Origin: Planctomycetota bacterium
GTDB lineage: Bacteria > Planctomycetota > UBA1135 > GCA-002686595
Assembly: GCA_029259675.1 (NCBI GenBank)
Contig: JAJDES010000165.1
Span: 1 to 5,531 of the forward strand
Reading direction: 5' to 3'
Length of the DNA: 5,531 nucleotides
A program made the position numbers and the translations under genes. The notes below the pieces were generated by a model. It was not told where the DNA came from. It did no database searches and was given only the letters and a program-made list of their open reading frames with translations. Below, piece after piece: positions 1-4,866 of the stretch; position 1 is the stretch's first letter, and the number at the start of each line of letters is the position of its first letter.

Positions 1-1
1 T

Positions 2-48
2 CCTTTTCCGTTGACAGCGTGCACCTACCAGTCCAGTCAACGGAAAGG
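2..48. repeat. Long inverted repeat (hairpin) at the window edge
   Basis: The left arm CCTTTTCCGTTGAC (2-15) pairs with GTCAACGGAAAGGG (35/36-49 region): eleven consecutive perfect pairs next to the loop, then one mismatch and two more pairs. The loop is 20 bases (16-35). The stem is long enough to form in RNA of either strand. Read on the minus strand it lies about 160 bases past the stop of the phosphatase-like gene and could be a terminator, but the T tract that would confirm this would fall outside the window. On the plus strand no T tract follows. It could equally be a regulator site or part of a dispersed repeat. Confidence 0.55.
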
Positions 49-90
49 GTCGGATACGCGAATCATTAGCTCTGAAGGTTCAATGTGAAT

Positions 91-109
91 GCGGCCCGGG
101 TAGGGCCGC
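91..109 (-). terminator. GC-rich hairpin, possible weak terminator
   Basis: GCGGCCC (91-97) and GGGCCGC (103-109) form a perfect seven-pair stem with a five-base loop, about 100 bases downstream of the stop codon of the minus-strand phosphatase-like gene. On the minus strand the stem is followed by ATTCACATT, which is only mildly U-rich, so an intrinsic terminator is possible but not convincing. A second small inverted repeat, GGTCGA-cga-TCGACC (120-134), lies next to it. No gene is visible in 1-207. Confidence 0.3.
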
Positions 110-207
110 TCCCGTAATCGGTCGACGATCGACCAATCCGGGCGAGCATGCTAGGGCAAGCCCTCCAAAGCGACAATAGACCTACTCTCGGAACAGCCTC
201 CAAAGTC

Positions 208-882
208 TCAATCGTCGCCCAAATAGCCCAAATTGCGCAGTTGATCGAGCCGCTCCTCTTCGTCGCCGGCGTCTCTCAGGCCGGAGAACGAAATCTCGCG
301 CCAATTGCCGATATCGTGGCTTTCGACCGTCCGAATGCCCTCCATTCGGGTCTCATCAAGCACGGTGGGCATCGGGCGACCATCCATGTCGGCCCCCCAT
401 GGAACCCCCAGCAAGGCCAGGAGGGTGGGGCAAAAATCCTCCAGGGCCCCCAATAGGGGAGGATCTTTCAAAAGTTCGCGGAATTCGAGGTCCGGGCCTC
501 GAACGCCCGGGCCCGACGCAAAAAAGGCCCCGTGGTTTTGGGCATGGTGATGACCGGTGGCCGGCCCCAGGGGCAATCCCCGCCGCAGACTATCCAGTGC
601 GCGCTCGGAGCGCTGCATGCCGTGGTCGCTGACAACAAAGACAGTGGATCGGGCCGGCAGCAACTCAAGCAGCTCGCCCAACTCTCGATCCACGTAGCGA
701 TAGTAGTCATCGACCAGGTGCGAGAAATTGACCACTTCCGAGCCGCTTGGATCCAATTGGAAAGCTCCGAGCTCGCGCGTGCGCAATTTTCCCGCGACAC
801 CGTTCTGCATCAACTTGGCCAAGTTCGGCAATTCACCCGCCTTCAAGAGCGGCGTGAGCACACTCCACTCAAGACCATCCAC
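208..882 (-). CDS. Alkaline-phosphatase-superfamily protein (type I phosphodiesterase/nucleotide pyrophosphatase type), internally deleted, possibly a pseudogene
   Basis: Enzymes of this family hydrolyse phosphate mono- or diesters using two metal ions and a Ser/Thr nucleophile. The ends of the fold are clear: DGLEW (residues 2-6) with the first metal Asp, followed by the PLLKAGELPNL helix typical of the family; YYRYVDRELGELL (60-72); VVSDHGM (83-89) with metal ligands D86 and H87; H117 just before AFFASGPG; and the family-like C-terminal CPTLLALLGVP and DMDGRPM. Between residues about 34 and 50 the protein jumps from the N-terminal part straight to the YRYVDREL helix. The usual segment with the nucleophile (P-x-x-T/S region) and the central D-x-x-x-H metal ligands, normally a few hundred residues, is absent, so 224 residues is far below the usual length. 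The start is also poor. The GTG at 882 would omit the first beta-strand (HVLIAAV), which is encoded just upstream without an ATG, and no Shine-Dalgarno sequence precedes it. It follows the membrane-protein gene by 54 bases in the same frame. Family assignment is secure; activity is doubtful. Confidence 0.75.
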   Translation of the reverse strand: MDGLEWSVLTPLLKAGELPNLAKLMQNGVAGKLRTRELGAFQLDPSGSEVVNFSHLVDDYYRYVDRELGELLELLPARSTVFVVSDHGMQRSERALDSLRRGLPLGPATGHHHAQNHGAFFASGPGVRGPDLEFRELLKDPPLLGALEDFCPTLLALLGVPWGADMDGRPMPTVLDETRMEGIRTVESHDIGNWREISFSGLRDAGDEEERLDQLRNLGYLGDD

Positions 883-936
883 CGCTGCAATCAGGACATG
901 TGGCGGCGACGAGTGCGAATCCTGCGCCGTTGAACC

Positions 937-2853
937 CTATTGCTCTGGACGGGTCCAACGCGATTCGTCCACGCTTCGCCCCCATCCCAAGCCGACCTGG
1001 AAAGCGAGCAAGTCCGCTTCCTCTAACGCGTGCTCTATACCCAGATTGCTTGGCGGAAAGTAGCTGCCCTCAAAGAAGCGCATGCGGTAACCCCAACCGA
1101 GGCCGCGATAGAAAGCTGCTCGCGAAGCCTTAGGCAGTGCCGGGCCGAGCACTTCCAAGGAGCTCAAGGTTTTGCTGTCGAAGGGTGTCAAGCGCGTTCC
1201 AAGGACGAAGCCCATACCCTCCGCCGCCCACTCCTGTTCGGGAGCTTGCAGGCGATTCAAATCCGCCGTTGCTTGCTTGCGCGCCGTAGCTCGGCGCCCC
1301 TTGCCGGTTATAGCCAATGCCGACCAAAGCCTTCCGGCCCAGGACTCCCCGATTCCCCGCACGAACCAAGCTTGATGACTTGGGTCCAGCTCTTGCCAAC
1401 CCGCATCCGACAATAATTTGAGCGCCGTGCCGGCATCTTCGGCTCGGCGTCCCTGCTGCACCAACATGTAGGCGGCGAGCGTCGGATCCTTGGAGGCGAT
1501 TTCCCGCAATCCATCGAGCTTCACTACTTTGCTGCCATAGCGAATGGATCGAAAGGCCAGCGGCCGAAAACCCGGCCAGTCGGGATCCAAGCGTTGGATC
1601 CACTCCAAACGCTCAAGCGGATCGTCTCCTGCTCCGTGCACAATATGATTCTTAAAGTTGCTGAATTCGGTGCCGCGCACGGGTGGCAACGAAGCGTAGG
1701 GAGGAGCCAGCAGTGCTCCCGTTGCTGCAGCTCCTGCCGCTAGGGGCGGCACTAGTAGCAACAATGCTGCAGTCATTCCCCGACGCTTGGCCAGCTCTCC
1801 AACTCCCAGCGCAATCCATGCGGCCAAGCAGGGCAAGAGCGGCAACACGAAACGCGCTCCCATCCCATCCAAAACGTCATCGGCTTCGAATTCAAAATTG
1901 CTCACCGCGAAGGCCACCAAGAACAACGGGGGATAAAGAGCAAGGAACCATGCCAAGGGTTCCATGCGCAGCAGCCGCGGCACAAGCAGCAAACCGCCCA
2001 GCAGCACGGCAAGGCCGAAGGCCCAGGTCGCCCAAGTTCCGGCATGGACCCCCAGCAACCAGGACTGTTCGAACTCGCCGGTTAAAAAGAGTGTCAAGCG
2101 CTCCGCAGCGCCCGCCAAGTCATCCAGCTTCAAGCGATCCTCGAGCGACACGTTGATGACATTCGTAGCTTCGTCCGCCGATTCCAAAAACAGTGCCGCC
2201 GGAGCCAAAGCCGCAATGAAGCAAGCGACAAAGGCAAGCGCGGAGGGCCGCAGAAAGAAGCGTCTGTCGACGAGGAACCAAGCTGCCATAAGCGGCGCCA
2301 TCCACAGCACAAATTGAAGGCTGAAGAAGACTCCAAAACCGCAAATGAAGCCGAAACACGCGTAGCGCTGAATTGACGGCTCTTCAAGTCGAGTGAGCAA
2401 AAACAAGAGAGCGCCAAAGCCGATGACTAGAAATTCTGTGTGACTGCCCCAAAGCACCGTGTCAACCAAAAGGAAGGCGGGGGGAAGCAGGGCAAATAGC
2501 GCCAGACCGGACCAAGCCGCCGCTCTGCCGCCGGCGCGATCCAGCAAGCGAACAAAAAAAGCGGCCGTGGCTCCGGACAAAAGCGCCGCCAACAATTTGA
2601 TTGCAATCAAACTAGGACCGAGCAGCCACATGATTGGGACCAAGCAAAAGCCCATCACCACGGAGCCCCGGTTGTGTGAGATCAGCGGCAAGTTCCCCAC
2701 GTCCAGGTCCAATCCATGCTGGAGGGCCCAGGCCATGTTGCCCATGTAGAGTTCGAGCTTGTGCTCCTCCAAGCGCACGGCGCCAAGGGCGAAGCGCAGG
2801 GCTGTCACCACAAAGAAGGCCGTCCAGGCAGGTGTTGGGCGAAATCGATTCAC
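937..2853 (-). CDS. Polytopic membrane protein, GT-C (PMT/ArnT-like) putative glycosyltransferase with soluble repeat tail
   Basis: A 638-residue protein whose first 385 residues contain about eleven or twelve hydrophobic segments (approximately 11-27, 64-80, 82-103, 112-132, 141-155, 166-181, 182-196, 203-223, 272-292, 300-318, 335-351, 360-384). The order is that of GT-C transferases: a first helix, a loop with acidic residues (LEEHKLELY, 28-36), a glycine-rich VVMGFCLVPIMWLLGP helix, then LLAALLSGATAAFFVRLLDRAGGR. Such proteins move sugars from lipid-linked donors at the membrane, but donor and acceptor cannot be told here. The tail from about 390 to 638 is soluble and carries a recurring F-x-x-G-x-G motif (G500, G546, G584, G621), unlike any catalytic part of the family that I know. 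The start is a GTG at 2853, chosen because it directly precedes a positively charged N-terminus and helix 1. No ATG lies upstream in frame. The bases before it are CCCCCCCAATCAA, with no Shine-Dalgarno sequence. The phosphatase-like gene follows and is probably co-transcribed. An O-antigen-ligase-like or otherwise unassigned membrane protein is the alternative. Confidence 0.8.
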   Translation of the reverse strand: MNRFRPTPAWTAFFVVTALRFALGAVRLEEHKLELYMGNMAWALQHGLDLDVGNLPLISHNRGSVVMGFCLVPIMWLLGPSLIAIKLLAALLSGATAAFFVRLLDRAGGRAAAWSGLALFALLPPAFLLVDTVLWGSHTEFLVIGFGALLFLLTRLEEPSIQRYACFGFICGFGVFFSLQFVLWMAPLMAAWFLVDRRFFLRPSALAFVACFIAALAPAALFLESADEATNVINVSLEDRLKLDDLAGAAERLTLFLTGEFEQSWLLGVHAGTWATWAFGLAVLLGGLLLVPRLLRMEPLAWFLALYPPLFLVAFAVSNFEFEADDVLDGMGARFVLPLLPCLAAWIALGVGELAKRRGMTAALLLLVPPLAAGAAATGALLAPPYASLPPVRGTEFSNFKNHIVHGAGDDPLERLEWIQRLDPDWPGFRPLAFRSIRYGSKVVKLDGLREIASKDPTLAAYMLVQQGRRAEDAGTALKLLSDAGWQELDPSHQAWFVRGIGESWAGRLWSALAITGKGRRATARKQATADLNRLQAPEQEWAAEGMGFVLGTRLTPFDSKTLSSLEVLGPALPKASRAAFYRGLGWGYRMRFFEGSYFPPSNLGIEHALEEADLLAFQVGLGWGRSVDESRWTRPEQ

Positions 2854-3100
2854 TTGATTGGGGGGGAAGGGTCCCTCGCAGGTCGGCTTAATGGAACGTC
2901 CTGGATTGGAGCACTCTAATTCAATCCGGCCTCACCGTGCAGTCGTCACCTGAAGTGCTATGGAACTGAGTAATTGGCAAGAAACCCTGCAGCGAGCGAT
3001 CCTGGCTCTTCCATGGTCAGAATCGGATGCTCCCCAGCGCGTCCAGTGGACCATTCCATCGCGCTAACACTTGGATCCACTGTCAGACTAAACTTCCAGC
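2854..3100. other. Divergent intergenic region
   Basis: This 247-base gap separates the divergent membrane-protein and kinase genes, so it should hold promoters for both. I could not identify a sigma-70 pair with acceptable spacing on either strand. Visible structure is limited to a seven-base G run (2860-2866), the odd-centred palindrome GTCCA-g-TGGAC (3041-3051), and ATGGTC (3013-3018) facing GACCAT (3049-3054). A short possible reading frame is listed separately. Confidence 0.6.
2960..3067 (+). CDS. Possible 35-residue small ORF upstream of the kinase gene
   Basis: An ATG at 2960 opens 35 codons ending in TAA at 3065-3067, in the same frame as the kinase gene 33 bases further on. A second in-frame TAA at 3089-3091 separates the two. 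The peptide (MELSNWQETLQRAILALPW, then a polar tail) starts as an amphipathic helix and contains three tryptophans. The only upstream purine run is GAAG, a weak ribosome site. It may be a leader peptide, a remnant of a longer kinase N-terminus, or chance. I recognise no family. Confidence 0.2.
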   Translation: MELSNWQETLQRAILALPWSESDAPQRVQWTIPSR

Positions 3101-4588
3101 GTGAGCAACCCTGACAAAAACACCGCAGCAGTCCGCTACCAAGCTCTCCTTGAGGGCATGATGGATCCCGTCATCGTCATCGGCTTCGACGGGATCATTC
3201 GCGAGGCGAATCGGTCGGTGCAGCGCGTCCTTGGATACGAACCCGATCAACTGATTGGCAAGAACGTGAACATCCTCATGGGCGAGCCGCACCATACCAA
3301 TCACGACGAATATCTTGAGCGCTATCGGGCCACAGGCGAAACGTGGATTCTCAAACAGCGGCGCGAGTTCGAAGTTCTTTGCCAGAACGGTGAAGTCATC
3401 GTGTGCGAAATTGCTGTCTCCAGGGTGGACTTGCCCGATCAAGCCGAGCCGTTGTTCATCGGCAACTTTCGGGACGTTTCAGCTCGCATAAAAGCTGAGC
3501 AAGCTCTCGCCCAAAGTGAGCGGCGCTTTCGAGCCATTTTCGATCAAGAGCTGCAGTATGTAGGATTGTTGAATCCGAACGGCGCCACGATTGAAATCAA
3601 TCAATCGGCGATCGATTCGACGCGAATCGAGCGCAATGAGGCCCTTGGGCTCCCCTTTTGGGAAACCCCATGGTGGAGACATTCAAAGGAAGCCAAAGCT
3701 CGCATCAAGCAAGCCGTACTCGAAGCCGCGCGGGGTGCTGTTGTGCGCTTCGAAGCCGATTTCTGCGATCGCGAAGGCGTGGTGCGGACCGTCGACTTTT
3801 CGGTCAAGCCGTTGCGCGACGAGAATGACCTGATTTCCATGCTGATTGCCGAAGGGCGCGACATTACGGAACTCAAGCGGGCCCAACGCGCCGAGACGTC
3901 GATGCTTTCCGCGCTGGCTAGCATCGGGGAATCCGCGGCAGTGCTTGCGCATGAAATCAAGAACCCCATAACTGCCGTCAATACAGCCATTCGCGCAGTT
4001 GCGGACCAGTTGGGCGAAGACCAGCAAGCCGTACTCGAAGAACTTGCCGGGCGCATGAGTCGGCTCAAGTATCTGCTGACGAGAACTTTGTCTTTTGCGC
4101 GCTCATTGGAATTGGAACCCGTGGCTTGCAACATCCCCGAGCTGATTGAATCCGCAGCGGACGCGAGCAGCGCCCTTATAGAGAAGAAGAAGATCCAGCT
4201 TCACATGGACCTCGAATCAAGCCTTATCGCCCACGTGGATCCCAACGCGTTGGATGAGGTTCTCGTCAACCTCATTCGCAATGCCGCGCAAGCCCTTGAG
4301 CCCAAGGGACGCATGGAAATTTCCGCCCATCAAATTCAAGACAACAGAAGCCAAGCTTGCGTGTTGCGCATTTGCATTGAAGACGACGGGCCAGGCATTG
4401 CCGAGAGCATGCGCAGCACTCTGTTCCAACCCTTCGTGACTTCCAAAGAAAGTGGAACGGGACTGGGTCTCGCCATATCGAAAAAAATTGTCGAGGCGCA
4501 CAACGGGCAAATTGAAGTGAGCAGCAGCGCCCTAGGAGGAGCAAGCTTCACCATCAAGATCCCAATGGTGATGCCCCTCGCGGATTGA
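3101..4588 (+). CDS. Soluble PAS-PAS sensor histidine kinase, candidate haem-PAS (FixL-like) sensor
   Basis: A two-component sensor kinase that autophosphorylates on histidine and passes the phosphate to an unseen response regulator. The order is PAS1 (about 12-130), PAS2 (about 141-262), dimerisation/phosphoacceptor helices (about 263-335, H-box AHEIKNP with H284), and an HATPase domain with N-box NLIRNAAQA (390-398), G1 EDDGPGI (427-433), F-box LFQPFVTSK (441-449) and G2 GTGLGLAI (452-459). There are no membrane segments, so it acts in the cytoplasm. The H-box resembles that of FixL/NtrB-type kinases. PAS1 has GKNVNILMGEP followed by NHDEYLERYRATGE, close to FixL. H68 and R88 sit 20 residues apart, as the haem ligand H200 and distal R220 do in Bradyrhizobium FixL. 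The GTG at 3101 is preferred because it retains the N-terminal PAS cap helix (RYQALLEGMMDPVIVI); the ATGs at 3158 and 3161 would remove it. No Shine-Dalgarno sequence is visible. Kinase function is secure; haem binding is inference. Confidence 0.93.
   Translation: MSNPDKNTAAVRYQALLEGMMDPVIVIGFDGIIREANRSVQRVLGYEPDQLIGKNVNILMGEPHHTNHDEYLERYRATGETWILKQRREFEVLCQNGEVIVCEIAVSRVDLPDQAEPLFIGNFRDVSARIKAEQALAQSERRFRAIFDQELQYVGLLNPNGATIEINQSAIDSTRIERNEALGLPFWETPWWRHSKEAKARIKQAVLEAARGAVVRFEADFCDREGVVRTVDFSVKPLRDENDLISMLIAEGRDITELKRAQRAETSMLSALASIGESAAVLAHEIKNPITAVNTAIRAVADQLGEDQQAVLEELAGRMSRLKYLLTRTLSFARSLELEPVACNIPELIESAADASSALIEKKKIQLHMDLESSLIAHVDPNALDEVLVNLIRNAAQALEPKGRMEISAHQIQDNRSQACVLRICIEDDGPGIAESMRSTLFQPFVTSKESGTGLGLAISKKIVEAHNGQIEVSSSALGGASFTIKIPMVMPLAD
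3708..4040 (+). repeat. Exact 18-bp direct repeat inside the kinase gene
   Basis: AGCAAGCCGTACTCGAAG occurs at 3708-3725 and again at 4023-4040. The copies are 315 bases (105 codons) apart, so both are read in the same frame and give the peptide QAVLE, once in a PAS2 helix and once in a phosphoacceptor-domain helix. The flanking bases differ on both sides. The feature spans from the first copy to the end of the second. Confidence 0.9.
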
Positions 4589-4605
4589 TCTTTAGTCATT
4601 TGCAA

Positions 4606-4639
4606 GCTCGCCCGGCCCATTCTGTTTTGCGAGCCGGGG
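4606..4639 (+). terminator. Hairpin after the kinase gene, possible weak terminator
   Basis: Eighteen bases after the kinase stop codon, GCTCGC (4606-4611) can pair with GCGAGC (4629-4634). Alternatively, CCCGGC (4611-4616) can pair with GCCGGG (4633-4638). The two folds exclude each other. A moderately T-rich stretch, GTTTGCGTTTGG, follows. This could end kinase transcription or act as a switchable structure, but neither fold is strong. Confidence 0.3.
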
Positions 4640-4678
4640 TTTGCGTTTGGGCCAAGGGCTCACAATTGAATTTGCCCC

Positions 4679-4694
4679 CAAGCGCCAGCGCTTG
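4679..4694. promoter_or_regulatory. Near-perfect palindrome, possible operator
   Basis: CAAGCGC-ca-GCGCTTG is a seven-base inverted repeat around a two-base centre, about 170 bases upstream of the cytochrome start. A compact palindrome of this kind in a gap between genes is the usual form of a dimeric-regulator site, and it could also form a tight RNA hairpin. It does not match the FNR/FixK consensus TTGAT-N4-ATCAA. Confidence 0.3.
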
Positions 4695-4722
4695 CCCTGA
4701 CGGAAATGGACCCAGTGAGCTG

Positions 4723-4787
4723 GCTCCGATGACCGGATCATGAACGGAGCTGGATCGCGATTCGGTGATGTGATGGATCCACACATC
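4723..4787 (+). promoter_or_regulatory. Two consecutive stem-loops in the putative cytochrome leader
   Basis: The first stem-loop has GCTCCG (4723-4728) pairing with CGGAGC (4745-4750). Inside it ATGA (4729-4732) pairs with TCAT (4738-4741) around a CCGGA loop, leaving a three-base GAA bulge. The second has GATGTG (4767-4772) facing CACATC (4782-4787), with the eight-base palindrome TGGATCCA (4774-4781) between them. Either could be a DNA operator or an RNA structure. A further hairpin lies at 4826-4853. The remaining bases of 4589-4866 hold no recognisable gene. Confidence 0.3.
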
Positions 4788-4825
4788 CCGCCTACGCACT
4801 ATTTCGAGCAAGCCTACGCCCCCCT

Positions 4826-4853
4826 GCGAGCGGGAGGATTCCAACTCCCTCGC
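4826..4853 (+). promoter_or_regulatory. Hairpin burying the only SD-like GGGAGG upstream of the cytochrome gene
   Basis: GGGAG (4832-4836) pairs with CTCCC (4845-4849) around an eight-base loop. After a two-base bulge, GCGA (4826-4829) pairs with TCGC (4850-4853). The GGGAGG at 4832-4837 is the only good anti-16S match in this leader, and most of it lies in the stem. It is 29 bases from the ATG at 4867, too far for normal use, so a link to translation is speculative. Confidence 0.25.
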
Positions 4854-4866
4854 TACCGTCTTGCCC

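Noticed and set aside
11..39. TTGACA at 11-16 as a -35 promoter box
   Set aside because: No -10-like sequence lies at 16-18 bases spacing, and the bases are part of the inverted-repeat arm.
1683..2156. 157-codon plus-strand frame inside the membrane-protein gene
   Set aside because: Its Arg/Pro/Ala-rich translation is the reverse of hydrophobic helix codons; the minus-strand frame gives a coherent membrane protein.
3158..3163. ATG-ATG preceded by TTGAGGGC as an alternative kinase start
   Set aside because: The GAGG is suitably placed, but starting here removes the cap helix of PAS1, which the upstream codons encode well. It remains the best alternative.
3601..4134. 177-codon minus-strand frame inside the kinase gene
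   Set aside because: It lies entirely antisense to PAS2 and the H-box region, and its Ser/Arg-rich translation is typical of a shadow frame.
4584..4600. TTGAT-CTTT-AGTCA as an FNR/FixK box
   Set aside because: The second half does not match ATCAA, and the site overlaps the kinase stop codon, far from the cytochrome start.
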